NCBI RefSeq assembly: GCF_029227915.1
Contig: NC_079879.1
Location: 6,324,001-6,388,000 of the forward strand
From: Hydractinia symbiolongicarpus
Taxonomy: Eukaryota > Cnidaria > Hydrozoa > Anthoathecata > Hydractiniidae
Length of the DNA stretch: 64,000 nucleotides
Direction of reading: 5' to 3'
Shown here: piece after piece, positions 36,751 to 49,561 of the stretch
Layout of the letters: each line of letters opens with the position of its first letter
Position numbering within the stretch: the first letter of the stretch is position 1
Notes under the pieces: model-generated
Database searches by the model: none
What the model was told of the DNA's origin: nothing
The model's input: only the letters and a program-made list of their open reading frames with translations
Made by a program: the position numbers and the translations under genes

Positions 36751-37769
36751 TACTAACGGCTCTGATATTAGGCAACAATCCCTGGGTTGAGTTTCGTTGT
36801 TTCATAAACATAAGTTGATACTTGTAATATTAATGCCGATTTACACTTTGTGACAGAAACGCAAACGCAAGAGTATTTTCAAGAAAAAAAATAAGAAAAC
36901 TGTGATAATTTGAAATAATATTTATAAAGTTACTGAAAACGCAATTTTTTGAAGATATGGCAAAAAGAAAACGAACCACTTTTAAAAGCAGGTTTATGCT
37001 GATTTGTTTACCATCGACCCCGCTACATTGTATTAAATTCCATTTTTTTTCATTGTACTTTATATATATTTTATATACATTAGACATATATCATTCTTCT
37101 ACCATCCATTCTTTTGCATTTTTATGGTTAGTTTGAACATCACACATTTGCGTGTGTTGCTTTCGTCGCAAATGTGAACCAAGCCTCACCGTTGCACAAT
37201 AACAAAACTTCTCAGAAGCGTTGTATTTATAGTTCCTTTAAGATAAACATGTGGATGTTTATCTTAGCATAACGTTACAGAAAATAATTTTAAATTTGTT
37301 AATACAATTTGGCTTTTTCCTTCCACCTTTTCTTACTCAACGTCGAAATAATTTTTGAGAACCCAATGCCAAGTTACTATAATAGTGCGACCTTGCAAAT
37401 CTAGAACATCTTCTCTGAAAAGCCTATGGAATTATTACATTAAAACCAACGTGTATAATAAAACAGTGGAATTGCGCCCGCGGCTAAATATGGTGTCAAT
37501 GAACTTCAGGTTCAAGGTCTGGAAATTGTTTGTTTTTTTTGTTATTTTTTTCACGATTAGTGAAACCGCGGAAGGCTTTTGGAGTGATAAACAATATTTA
37601 GCCATGTTGATTATGAGTATATTCTTAAAATAAAAAAATGTTTCAAATTATTATACAACATTTTATGATCTATATTTTCTAGATGTCCGATCATTTCTTA
37701 TGCGAAATAGAAATTCCCACAAACAAAAGCCTTCAGCAGAAAACATCATGTCTATGTGTGGAAGTTAGG

Positions 37770-40429
37770 TTACAAGGTGTGCATATCTCGAATCTTCTTT
37801 GATTCGTAAAACAAAATATATCCACATTCCGAATTCTTCTGTGCGTCTGTTGTTAATCCAAAGAAATCCTCTAAAGAGCGAGCTTCGATTTTCTATAAGG
37901 AAAACAAGGTTTTGTTTACTATCACGCCCCAAGGTGCTTAAACGTCAATTTCAAACATGTGTTATATCTGCGTTTAGCTTTTCATGCGTTTAATTGCGTC
38001 TTATATGAAGCACCTGCTATTAGCATCACTTAGCGTTAAAGTGCGTGTTCGCTAAACGCCAATCCAATAGGATACAGCAGTATATCTTATCCAACAGGAT
38101 ATACCAGTGACGGCTAACCCTAACAATGGTAATAAAAAAATAAAATAAACAAATAAAAAATTACTTCGACTATATCATCATCAAAAAGCAACCAGAAGCC
38201 ATGACTCTTGACAATTGCGATATAATGACCACGATTGGGTCCACTAAAACGGAAAGAAAAACCATGTCATTTAGTATGGCATTCAGCAGTGGTGTGTGGT
38301 AAATTAAGAATAGATAAAAATTACACCTTCCACAATGAACAACAACTGCAGCTAGATCATACATTCGATCGTGATTTATTGCATCATCGGACTAAATAAA
38401 CGGTGTCCGAAACATAGATTATTGTATGCAGAAATATTAAGTAACGTATATAACGTTTAGTGTCGCTGAAGTAGTAACAATAATAATAAAATCTTCAGTA
38501 TGGGACAATAATTTTTCCTTATTCATTCCGTCGTTTTTTTTTAAGCTCCTTGAATATAAAAATGAATAGAGTCATTTTTCTGCAGAGTCAGGATTTTTTA
38601 CATAACCAAAGTTATTTCGGTGGTGGCGTCACTTCGTAAATTCAGTATCAAAAACATGGTTTGAAAAATTCAAATTAATCCTCCAAGGGTGACTTTAAAG
38701 ATTCTTGCGGCGACAATTTTTTCCAAAGTTTTCAGAGTCGACCCTAAAATTGTTCTATTCAATCTTCAAAGTTGACTGGTGTTCACATACTTTTTAGAAA
38801 CCATAAACTATACAAAACATTTTATTTTAATTAAATGTTTGAATAAGCCACAAAACCTTCGATTGATTCGAGGCTTGTTGATGGAAGTGAGGTTGCATCA
38901 TAATCTTTGGCATTGCTAAAAACGCAGTGCTCGTGTGCATGTTCTGAGTAGGACCAGAAACGTAACAATTTCAAGCAGTTTGTTGAATAAAAAAAACTGG
39001 ACGAACTTACCGTATTAAATAACCTTAACTGAAGAGGAAATGTCACTCGGTGAGAAAGTTTTGTAAAGCGTTGTTGTTGTTCGACATATTTAAACCGTTT
39101 CAAATGCAACGCTAATATTTGTGGAAGCTTTTTCACCTTCATCCTAAAAAGAATGAAATGTAGAAAGTTATGTAACGAATCTCCCATATTGTGCTGCTTG
39201 TTGTGTCAAAATATCGCAAAAATATACTTTCCTTTAAAAAACGAGAAATAGTGCAATTATAATTTTGCAAAAACTTATCACATAAAAGCACCGTAGACAA
39301 CAAACATACAAAACAGACTGTCAAAAACGTTCCACCCCAAAATGTCATACCTCTTCTGAGCTTCCTGTTTGCTTCCACAAACTTCACAAAAATATTTTTG
39401 TTCACTACATAAAGTTTCAGTGCAGGAGAAATTTCTAGAAGAAAAAAATCAACACACGTTTCCTAAAGTACATGCTTTTTTAAAAATATTGGAATTATAT
39501 TGTTTTTATTTTTAAATCTTAATCAGTAACGTTGAATTGGTGTGTATATATATGTTTAACATAATCCGACCTGGGAAAGTGCTATATTTTCGTGGCATTG
39601 TTATTATTATGGTCAAAGAAATCTATTTCGGGAAGGTATATATATTTTGACATGGTAAAATAAATTTACTTCGCCAACGAGAAAATTTCTTATTTAAAGG
39701 GGGTACGAACCGGTTAAAATCCTCACATTCCGTATATCCCACGCACATATTAAAAATCCGGCAAACGCGTTTTGCGCAATGAACAGACCAGCGCACTTTG
39801 CTCGCTAGTTCAATATTTTTTTCAAAAAGTATATTACAAAGAAATATCTCAGCGAGACTCATTATGGATAAAACATGACCAAAGCTGGAGAAGATAAAAA
39901 TTCTATATATATCTATATGTTCGAGTTTGTAAATTACATACATGCCGGAAAAATAGCCAGTTTGTTTTTCGCCGCCATCAGCTCGACTTTCGTGAAGTCA
40001 CTAAAGTCGAAAACTTACAGTCGTTCCGTAGCCCCTTTAAAATCTCTATACGATCAAAGTTTTTGTTAAAGTTCTGCAACGTTTCGTTTCAATACTTTTG
40101 ATAAGAAAGCTCGTTTTTACTCGATTGATGAATCGTTTCTAGATGGCAAGTCTATCATATCATTGCTCATCCGTGTCGACATCTTAATCAAAAATGAATT
40201 GCCAAAGAAAATACAGAAAACTAACTCATATTTTGTTTAAACATGAGAATTTTCAAATACGTATTTTTACTTACTTCAGGCAATAAGTGATAGATGTATT
40301 TTGTTCAACGTCAACGGATATGTCGAGAAATTTCTCATCCTTACTGCTCACCTAAAGGAAAAAGATGCGCACTTAAACAACAAAGAGTACAACGTCAACG
40401 ACAACTATTGTGACGAGTACTGCTACGAC

Positions 40430-40461
<32 letters not shown>

Positions 40462-43400
40462 CTAAAATGTGTTAAAGTTAAAAAAAAAAATTTAAAACAT
40501 GCTTTGTCTCAGTGAATAGCCAGAACAAGGATGGCCACCTACGCAACCTGTTCCTTGGCTATCATGCATTTTTGACGTCATAAATTGAAATTGCTAGTCA
40601 AGCAAATATTCTGACAAAAACACCTTCATAAACTATTAAAGGCTCAAATTTAATAAAAACACAAGAACATTTAGCGTTGCCAGAATAATAATAATAATAA
40701 AAAACGTACGCTAAGCATAGTGTATTTTGAGCATAAATATGCTTATTCAGCCTCATTTTGTGCGTATGCTTTTTATTCTCAGCCAAGATATGCTTATCAA
40801 CTATATGCTTACAAATAAAGTGTATACTGTCTTTCCAGAGCATTTAAGGCCAAGACATCGTTAAAATTGAGTCTTGTATTCTATCACACAAATATTTTTC
40901 GTCAAGAAAGTTAAACGTTTCTGTTCAACTCTAAAATGTTTTTAATTTTAGTAAAGGACGTCCTTGCCATAGCATTATACCAACAATTTAAAAACATTTA
41001 AGGCCGAAACTTTATGAAAACACGCAAAAATATCCAGCCTTGGTAAAATAATAGACATTCTAGGAAAAACATATCTTAACATTAAGCAAAAGTGTATCAA
41101 GTTGACAGGACAAGTATGCATGTTTCAGGGACGCTGCGTATATAGATACGCTTCTCAAAGAGTTACAAACTTGATAAATAATTACATACAGTTTCACAGC
41201 ACAAGCATCTCGTTTCGTTCGTTAAAATTCCTTCGAATATATCATGCACCCACGTAGGTTCAGGCTGACTTTTGTTTCCATAGGTTGAATGTGAAGTGGA
41301 GGTAGCCGTGGAATAACCAGAGCTTGAACTTGTTTTGCTACCCACACTACTGGCACTATCTAGACGTTCACGCTCTTTATCTTTTTCTCTTTGTTTGTCA
41401 CCTAAGCACAAAAATTAAATTACTATGGATTTTAGATTTTAGAATGCATAATAACTATATTCATAACAAAAGATCAATAGAGTGCAGTCAATAGAGTAAT
41501 CGCTTAGTGAGTGAGAAATTATGAGCTCAAGGCCAGCTTGATCCATCATCTTTGCCGCATTACTCCCCTTTCATAATAAATTTCAATCTAAGCATGTGCA
41601 GACATGTTTATATTATTTCGCATTGTTCTTAGTAATTACTAGATCTGCTAGATAAGATTGTGGAAGTTCAAAGATACAAAAATTTAACGTGTCAATTATT
41701 ATATTTAACATTATATTATAAACAGATATTACATGTTCTATTGTTGACTATTGTAGATTATCGTAGAGACACATATATACTTTGTTTTTAGCTGCTATTA
41801 CTCTGGATAATTAAACATCTTTAGCTTAGAATGGTTTCCTAACTTGGAAAATTTTTATTTCATCTTAAAAGCACTTCTGACATGCTTAATTAAACTGATT
41901 ATATTTATGTCAGCAAGCAAGATGGTGAACCAAAGAATTTATTTAAAATTTGCCGGCAAACTCTCGTTAAAAAACAGTGCGACAGAAGAAGATTCAAAAA
42001 ATACACATGCAAAGAACTTACTTTGTAGAAGATCAGCAACGGTGTTGAGCAAGTAGTTTAAAAATTCGTGTGCATCTTGTTGCATGTAATTGTCAAATAA
42101 CTCTATAAAAATCAAAAAATAAGCTATAATCTTTAAATAACAAATATTTTAATTTAAATTAAAACATGCCCAAACAAGTTTTGATTGCAAAAAAACATTT
42201 TTGTTCACAGTTTTTCTTATAGGTAGTACCCTTTTCTGGGGTCAGACTATAGTTTGGTGAAGGGTAGAGGCTGTTATAAGTCTTCAAATTTTAAATTAGT
42301 TGCTTAGCACACAGTACTGGCATCAAGAACTCTATCTTGACCTTTGTATCCTGTTCGTCGGTAGTGAACAAACACACACAAAAATTCTCACAAGCACTAT
42401 GTTGCTTCTGAAAAGATTTTTACCAAAGAGTACAACTGCAAAAGTTGGTAACTAAAGAAAAAGTGTTCAGGGGACGGAGGCTAAATTTTTAGCCCTATTT
42501 GTGACTAGATACTAAACAACTTGCTTGGATTATAAAAAAAATAAGTATATATCTGATGACAAAAAGATATTTTGATCAAAGCATTTTTAAAACCTTGCAA
42601 GAATTCTAATTTGCTTAATAAAAAATATGAAAATATATAACTTACCATTTTCCTTCCTAAGTCTACTAACAAATTTCTTTGGTGCAATAACACCTGTTTT
42701 TCTTTTTTGTGTAGCAATATTATTAAATAGATCAGCCAGACAAGTTAACAGGTTCTCCTTTCGTTTGTGCAATGGTTTATAGGACAATACTTTTTCACGA
42801 AACGGTCTGCAAAAATATAAGGCCTGAAGCACTGAGTTGCAGTAACAGGTATTGCCAAACTGAAATTTAAAAAAACATCAGTGTTATACCATTCTTTATA
42901 TGGGATGTGAAAAGGTTCACTAGATCTAATCAATTAGATTGGGTTTTAACATACAAAAGCCAATTTTTGGTCATTCTTCGATTTTTTATACAAGTTCTAG
43001 AATATGCTTTTATTTTTTAAAGGTTTTCTGTATAGAAGAATTGCTGGGCATTTGATAAAGGGATGCGTTTATTATTTTACAAAAATGCTAATTCCGCAAC
43101 AATAGAGGTTTTAGTATTCTTTATACTAAATTCAATTATCTTGTAAAAACCTGACAAAGCAACTTTGTTGATTTAAAATACAGGTTTAATAAAACCTTAG
43201 GCGGAGAGAGGCAGATCAGGCAGACAGATGTAGTTTAAAATGTGCTATTATCATTCTACAGCATGCCTGCATAATGAGATAATTCATGTGGGGGCCCACC
43301 AAGGCCCTGAAAATGATATTTACACATTTCAGGAGTTTGCACTTTAAACATTAACAAGTGAACTTTGACAAGTTTAAACTTTGACAAGTTAAAAATGTGT

Positions 43401-43984
43401 GAGTCTATATAGAAATAGCCTACGCAATTATTTTCTCAACATATTTTTACCAAGATTGTAAATATAAGAAGTTTTTAAAGGTGCTGATCACACTTCTAGC
43501 ATGTTAGAATTGTGAAATAATTTAGAAAAATAGGGTCATGCTGGCACCAGCCACTATTATATCACATTTTAAGAGTTTGAATCTACAAAAAAACTCAAGT
43601 CTTTAATATAAACATTGACAAATGTACCTTAAGAGGTTTAAAATACACAATCTGTATGGTAATAGCATCTACATATGCAATTAAATGCAGGGGTGAGTTT
43701 GGAATTATGCTGCTTTTTCTCAATATATAATTTGCGAAGGCTTTTAATTTTACCATTTAAGTAAGTCTTACATTAACTAGACCATAAAAATGCTCATTGA
43801 CTGGACCAATGTCTTGCTCTAATGAAGATGTACTTGCACCCTATGGAGAAATAATAATAATTGCACATCTCATAAACCTTCAAATGCACATGACAGAAAG
43901 GAGTACAGTCATTTTTTCTTCTAATTATGTGAAACCATATTTTTTTAAGTTTTTATCAGTTTGAAATTGCAAAGCACTTACCAT
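37770..43984 (-). CDS. USP46: Ubiquitin-specific protease, USP12/USP46 family, 11 coding exons
   Basis: Deubiquitinating cysteine protease; vertebrate USP12/USP46 need WD-repeat partners (WDR48/UAF1, WDR20). Exons in transcript order: 43984-43982 (only the ATG of a longer first exon), 43840-43772, 42859-42646, 42102-42022, 41401-41190, 40351-40275, 39434-39351, 39143-39011, 38391-38327, 38243-38165, 37892-37770. Phases agree throughout and sum to 1,140 nt, 379 residues plus TAA. The catalytic Cys is in FGNTCYCNS (about residue 29), the QQDAHEF box at 103-109, zinc pairs in RCLCCET (188/191) and YFCEVC (235/238), catalytic His in [10 protein letters not shown] (about 319), and the Asp side in [13 protein letters not shown]. 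All active-site residues are intact. Odd points: the start codon ends exon 1, and exon 5 carries a ~45-residue Lys/Glu then Ser-rich insert before TWVHDIFEG. One gene stands for both vertebrate paralogues, so the symbol is by family. Convergent with MYO9. Confidence 0.95.
40425..40462. repeat. (CGA)n microsatellite
   Basis: A run of GACGAC, broken once by an A near 40435, inside the USP12/46 intron between its fifth and sixth coding exons. Not coding. Confidence 0.9.
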
Positions 43985-45400
43985 GATTCTATGTCACCAT
44001 CTCTTTCAAGTTAAAACTTTAACCAATTATAACATGTACAACAATTATTGTAATAATAAATCTAAATTAAAATTGATTAGAGCAAGCAAGCATAACCACG
44101 CCTTCTAAGGTCTCAAAGTGTAATTAAGAATATATTACAACACTAAAACATTTCCATAATAGATGTGATGACAGAGCAATAACCCCCCTCCTTGTTCACA
44201 AATTTGTAGTAGCGAATTCAATATTATTTTACTCTTCATTGGCAAGGAGAAAATGACCATGATGAAAAACATCAAACAAGCAAGATTTTTTTTATTTCAT
44301 TTTTGAGACTGACAAGAGAAGGAGGGGGTAGGGGTGAATGACAATGGTGGCCTATATTAGGTAGGTTAGTAGGTTAACCCATTTGTGGCTCATCACATGC
44401 TCAGCATAATAAAATTAATTAGCTTGGCATAATGACCGTTTACTACTAAGTACTTATCTGGCTTGATTTCTTCACCCGTGATAATTTGATTAGATGGGTT
44501 GACTGGGCTCATATAATATATATTAATTTGTTGAGTCAGTGCTGAGTTGAAAATCAAAAAGCATGAGCACTGCAGATCAAAACAAAAACCATCATGTTAC
44601 CATTGCAAGCATGTATCAGGCCTTATGCACACAATCCACAATTAAAATTTTTGTGATAGTATCATTATCCCAATTAGTCACAATGGTTTGTGATGTTAAT
44701 ATTGAATCATAATTTTTCTGTACTTTCTAATGATATAATAGGTGTTTAAAACAGAAATATTTTGTTTGCTTTTCTGAATCATCAATTTTTCAATTATTTG
44801 GATAGCAAAAAATCTTCATATGGGGCACATTTAAACAAATGAACCCTAAACACAAAGACCACGTGACTGAAATAGCAAATTTTAACTTCTTGTCCGCAAT
44901 AGCCAAAAAAAATATTTTCACAATAAATTTTTTTAAGAATACAAGTGTCTTAAGTCTTTTTAATGATTTACAACGTTTTTTTCGCATTCTATGTTTCCGG
45001 TCTGTTAATTTTCAAAAAATCTACAGATTTATTTTTGCTTTTTTTAAACCCTTTTGAAAAAGTTACACCATTTTCCCTTTTGCCTTGACCCTTTATTAAG
45101 AGACTGGAGAATCTTCTCAATTACTAAGCTATCAATTTCAAATTTCATTTAATGCATCCTTGAACATTGTAAATAGATTAAACAACTGGTTTCCATATTT
45201 GTTAATGTTCAAAACAGGAATGGCTAAAAATTTCTAAAATCTTTTAATAGGAATGGAACATTAATAAAAAACATCTCACAAAAAGGTCACATTATAAAAC
45301 CAAGATGTTAGATGAAAAATTCCACTCAATGGATCAAACATCAAATTTTTACTTATTTTATTAATACAATTTTTTTCTCCTTTTTTGAAAAATGTGAAAA
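43985..45400. other. 5' flank of USP12/46, no other gene seen
   Basis: Contains the 5' UTR and promoter of the minus-strand USP gene, whose exon 1 start cannot be placed. No TATA box or other clear element was recognised. The open frames here on both strands (44790-45057) look non-coding. Confidence 0.4.
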
Positions 45401-45489
45401 TCTACCGATACACAAACCAATCAAACATTTTATCAAACACTATGAAATTTAAATGTTTGATGAAATGTTTGATCGTTTATGTGTCTACC
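45401..45489. repeat. Long hairpin, ~37-bp arms
   Basis: Left arm 45401-45440 (core AATCAAACATTTTATCAAAC) and right arm 45454-45489 (core TTTGATGAAATGTTTGATC) are inverted copies with a few mismatches and one base of slippage, around a 13-base loop. The arms are internally repetitive (ATCAAACA twice). It may be a tiny MITE; the size also fits a pre-miRNA-like fold. Confidence 0.65.
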
Positions 45490-45858
45490 TTAAGGAAATG
45501 ATCACTGGAAGGATGGAGCAATGCTGCAAGTGAAAAAAAATTTCCTTTGTATTATTTCAAATGTTTTAAAAATTGGCACACTTGACCAACATGTTGGTTT
45601 GTATGGGTTAGGTTTGAAAATATTCAGAAAAAACAATTTACACAGTCAGTTTTATGATAAAAACACGTTGTTTTTTATCATTCACTTGCATCTGGCCATT
45701 CCACAGATTTTTGTCAAAGTATTTAAGAAAAATCTTTTTGTTGCCATTTTATAGATCAATTGGAAATATAGGGTACCCCAATTGTAGTAGTGTTTGGGGT
45801 GGTAGTTTTATTCTACAGACCAGATAATTATGTCCCCTCCTTTTCTGCTGACTTACAG

Positions 45859-46335
45859 CTTTGTAGGTAGAAATATGCTTCCACTAACGATGTGTTAGTA
45901 ATACTGAAATGGCTGCCAGTGCAAGAGCGTGTAAATTTATCGATACTAAAACTGGCACACAAGGTGTTGTATGACGAATGCTCACCTGAATACCTTACAC
46001 TGAAATGGTACAAAAATGGTCGAAGCCTGCGATCTGATGCAGAAAACAAAAATAAACTACAAAGCGACACATTCCGAAAAACGTTTATGGATTGCCCATC
46101 AGCGTTGTTTAATGATCTTCCTGGCAATATTCGTTCCGTTGTCAACCATAAAGAATTTATCAAAAAAGTCAAATTATTTTTACACGATAGTGCTTTGTGC
46201 AAACTTTTATCCAAATAATGTGAATAACTCTATGCATGTAGGCTACCTATTTCCCTCCATCTTTTCATTATAGTTCTACCTTTTTTGTGTGTCCTTACAT
46301 GGTGCCATCTATTTATTTATTTTTAATTAGTCTCT

Positions 46336-46378
<43 letters not shown>

Positions 46379-46591
46379 CTTGTTCAATGTGTCTACTTAC
46401 TCTACCGGCACCATTTCGTACTCTGTGAGCCCATTTATTTCATTATGCACTTAGATTCAATATATTTTTTTTACTGATCTTATAGATTTTATAGATTGTT
46501 ATAGTTTTTATTTTTTTGTAGGCAGAAGAACCATTTGTAAATTATGGATGCCAAATATATGTTTAATAATAATAATAATAATAATAATAAA
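45859..46591 (+). mobile_element. 5'-truncated LINE (CR1/L2-like) 3' end
   Basis: The plus-strand frame (45892-46218, probably starting further left) reads as the last ~108 residues of a LINE ORF2: ILKWLPVQERVNLSILKLAHK, then CSPEYLTL, RSLRSDA, and FNDLPGNIRSV, matching the widespread 'L.WLPV..RI..K...L.YK', 'P.YL', 'LRS' and 'WN.LP..IR' words. No stop interrupts this part. The 3' region includes a 41-base T run (46338-46378), and the element seems to end in (AAT)n at 46567-46591, as CR1/L2-type LINEs often end in a microsatellite. Confidence 0.75.
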
Positions 46592-47867
46592 ACCATCTAA
46601 TAAGATTCACACTGAATGGTTTCTATAGCAATAATTTTCAAATGCAAAGAGCTAGAAAACAAGACTTCCCTCATGCAAGCTTCTTATTGCAAGTCTTTTG
46701 ATTATGAAGTCAACTGGTTGTAATACACATGCAGAAATCTTTCTATAAAATCACACCATAATATTGCCAATCTTTGTGTACAGAGTGATCAACTTTACAC
46801 AGCAGCTCAGTTTTGCAAGAAATGGTGAAGTGGCATAATGTATCTGGTCAGTCAAATTATGCAAAATTTAAATATCATGGTGCTATAAGTTAAAACACAA
46901 AAGGTTTATAAAGGGGAAACATGATTTTAACAACTGGGTGTAAAATTCAGTTTGTTAAACCAAGTTAAAAGTCGTTATATTCGTGCAAAATCAGCCTGTA
47001 GCTTCAAATATATATATAAAAGCCCAACAATTGGGTTACCCCTCATGTTTTCAATTAACTCCTATTTCATCACTTTCATGTGAAAAGTATACAAGTATGT
47101 ATGAAGTGCAGCAAAAAAGAAAATACTGATAAAAAGGTTTTATTTATTTATTTATTTACTTGATGAATGTTTTACAAGGATGGCCATTTCAGGCATTACA
47201 CAGTCTGTTTTATCAACATGGGTCCTTGAAATAAATAGGATAAAAAATATTAGTAACAATAAAATAATAAAATGTAAATGTACAATAAAAACGGTGAGTA
47301 TTAAACAGCAGAAACGTCTAAAATTCTATAGCTAGATAGCTAGCTAGATGAATCTAGCTAGCTAGATAAAGCAAAAAAAATTTCTATATGTTTTTTGTAA
47401 AACATTTACCAGACCATATTAAACTAAAAGATTTTACTAGATTTATCTTTCCATATAAACTTGCAGCTCATCAATGCCAGTTAACACACACATGAGAGAG
47501 TGTGATTTGCAAAATTATTTCTAGCTAAAAGATCTGGCTAGCAATGATGATCAGCTTTAAAGCCGATTTTTAAAGTCCTACAAAACATATTGTTTTGATA
47601 CGAGTCAAATTAAAAATTAAACAGGTCGCATATAGCTTGTCCTAAGATCAACTTTCTAAAAGGAAAATAAGGAAAGGAAAGATACAAATCGTTGTGTTGT
47701 GAACTCCGCTCGCTTCTCCGCTGCCATATTGAGTTGTCTTAAACTTTATGGTAAGTCGTCCACGTATTACTTCCTGAATATAAAGGAGATATAGTATTCA
47801 ACATGTGTTAGACCTATGTACCTTCCCAAGCCTTGTGGAGATAATGATGTGCTATTCTCCATAAAGC
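46592..47867. other. Intergenic, low-complexity patches only
   Basis: Holds a short (TTTA)n run at 47138-47159 and CTAG-rich words at 47326-47370. No exon or element end recognised. Confidence 0.45.
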
Positions 47868-48945
47868 ACAAGTGTAGTAGCCTGTAGTAGAGCGTTGTAG
47901 AATGTATTTCTCTGTAGTAAAGCGTATTTCTCTGTAGTAGAGTGTAGTAGCCTGTAGTAGCTTGTAGTAGAGTGTAGTAGCTTGTAGTAGAGTGTAGTAG
48001 AGCGTATTTCTCTGTAGTAGAGCGTATTTCTCTGTAGTAAAGCGTATTTCTCTGTAGTAGAGTGTAGTAGCGTGTAGTAGAGCGTAGTAGCGTGTAGTAG
48101 AGCGTAGTAGAATGTATTTCTCTGTAGTAAAGCGTATTTCTCTGTAGTAGAGTGTAGTAGCCTGTAGTAGCTTGTAGTAGAGTGTAGTAGCGTGTAGTAG
48201 AGCGTAGTAGAATGTATTTCTCTGTAGTAAAGCGTATTTCTCTGTAGTAGAGTGTAGTAGCGTGTAGTAGAGCGTAGTAGCGTGTAGTAGAGTGTAGTAG
48301 AATGTATTTCTCTGCAGTAAAGCGTATTTCTCTGTAGTAGAGTGTAGTAGCCTGTAGTAGCTTGTAGTAGAGTGTAGTAGCTTGTAGTAGAGTGTAGTAG
48401 AGCGTATTTCTCTGTAGTAGAGCGTATTTCTCTGTAGTAAAGCATATTTCTCTGTAGTAGAGTGTAGTAGCGTGTAGTAGAGCGTAGTAGCGTGTAGTAG
48501 AGCGTAGTAGAATGTATTTCTCTTTAGTAAAGCGTATTTCTCTGTAGTAGAGTGTAGTAGCCTGTAGTAGCTTGTAGTAGAGTGTAGTAGAGCGTAGTAG
48601 AATGTATTTCTCTGTAGTAAAGCGTATTTCTCTGTAGTAGAGTGTAGTAGCCTGTAGTAGCTTGTAGTAGAGTGTAGTAGCGTGTAGTAGAGCGTATTAG
48701 AATGTATTTCTCTGTAGTAAAGCGTATTTCTCTGTAGTAGAGTGTAGTAGCCTGTAGTAGCTTGTAGTAGAGTGTAGTAGCGTGTAGTAGAGCGTAGTAG
48801 AATGTATTTCTCTGTAGTAAAGCGTATTTCTCTGTAGTAGAGTGTAGTAGAGCGTAGTAGAATGTATTTCTCTGTAGTAAAGCGTATTTTTCTGTAGTAG
48901 AGTGTAGTAGCCTGTAGTAGAGTGTATTTCTCTGTAGTAAAGAGG
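47868..48945. repeat. 1.1-kb minisatellite on a strict 10-bp unit
   Basis: About 107 tandem decamers. The plus-strand unit is AGNNTGTAGT in a few fixed forms: AGAGTGTAGT, AGCCTGTAGT, AGCTTGTAGT, AGCGTGTAGT and AGAGCGTAGT. There are also 20-bp pairs ending TTCTCTGTAGT, such as AAAGCGTATT+TCTCTGTAGT. The forms recur in order, giving a super-unit near 100 bp (for example from 48129 to 48228) that shortens and lengthens. Ten is not a multiple of three, so a peptide period of 10 residues appears in every frame. The minus strand has no stop in any frame, producing overlapping open frames of 396, 197 and 142 residues; the plus strand has TAG in all frames. I regard these frames as repeat by-products. 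Confidence 0.93.
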
Positions 48946-48946
48946 C

Positions 48947-49175
48947 GTTCATAATGGTCTCGCACTATATACAAACGAAAAATTATCGTGACATCTTCGC
49001 ACAAAGAGATTCTTATCAGTACATCACTTGTAGTTGGTAGATAAGCAAGGGATGATGGCCGATTCGCCAGTGGTCATCATAATATCAGAGACAAAGAAAC
49101 AAATTTAGCAGACACGCCTAAATATTCATTTTCAATTTCACATCCTGTGTTTTACTGCGCTTACCCAACGAGACA
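48947..49175. repeat. Diverged direct repeat, copy 1
   Basis: About 225 bp, best preserved from AAAGAGATTCTTATCAGTAC to CTTACCCAACGAG, matches 49562-49783 at an offset of 608 bp. It begins exactly where the 10-bp array ends. Confidence 0.75.
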
Positions 49176-49561
49176 TGATCCGTTTGTTTGAGCCTTAGAG
49201 AATACATTACAAGCAATGTATGTCCTAAATACCATGAGTGTTCACTATTATGCTTTGTATTCATACATCAATCGTCAATTCCTCACAAGTTACTTTGGGG
49301 AGATATTAATTTTGCTCTTGATTGTTGAATGTCTAGTTGCGGTTTTATAAAAGAATAGTCGAAATTTCTATCTTTGAGCTGGAACGTGAACAACCAGTGT
49401 GTAATGTCATCCATACTTCATAATTTTCAAGTGCAGAAATTGTTACTTTAAAATTGCTCTACCGTGTTTAGTATTTGCGAAAACACTACAAAAGTCTTCA
49501 TGGAAAAAATAAATGAAGCCTTTTCAATGTAGTTTATATGTTCAAACGCAATTCATGATAG

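Larger units (their letters stand above)
33443..37769. other. Intergenic region between convergent MYO9 and USP12/46
   Basis: No coding exon recognised. It should hold both 3' UTRs. A plus-strand AATAAA at 34010-34015 is a candidate MYO9 poly(A) signal, 570 nt past the stop, unproven. Degenerate tandem repeats and AACCTCGTCCCC elements are listed separately. Confidence 0.5.

Noticed and set aside
47868-48945. CRISPR-like array
   Set aside because: The repeats are contiguous 10-mers with no spacers, in an animal genome.
47814-49004. 396-residue minus-strand open frame as a real repetitive protein
   Set aside because: It is fully explained by the stop-free nature of the decamer on that strand; all three frames are open, and no splice, start context or non-repeat coding part supports it. 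Kept only as a finding to test.
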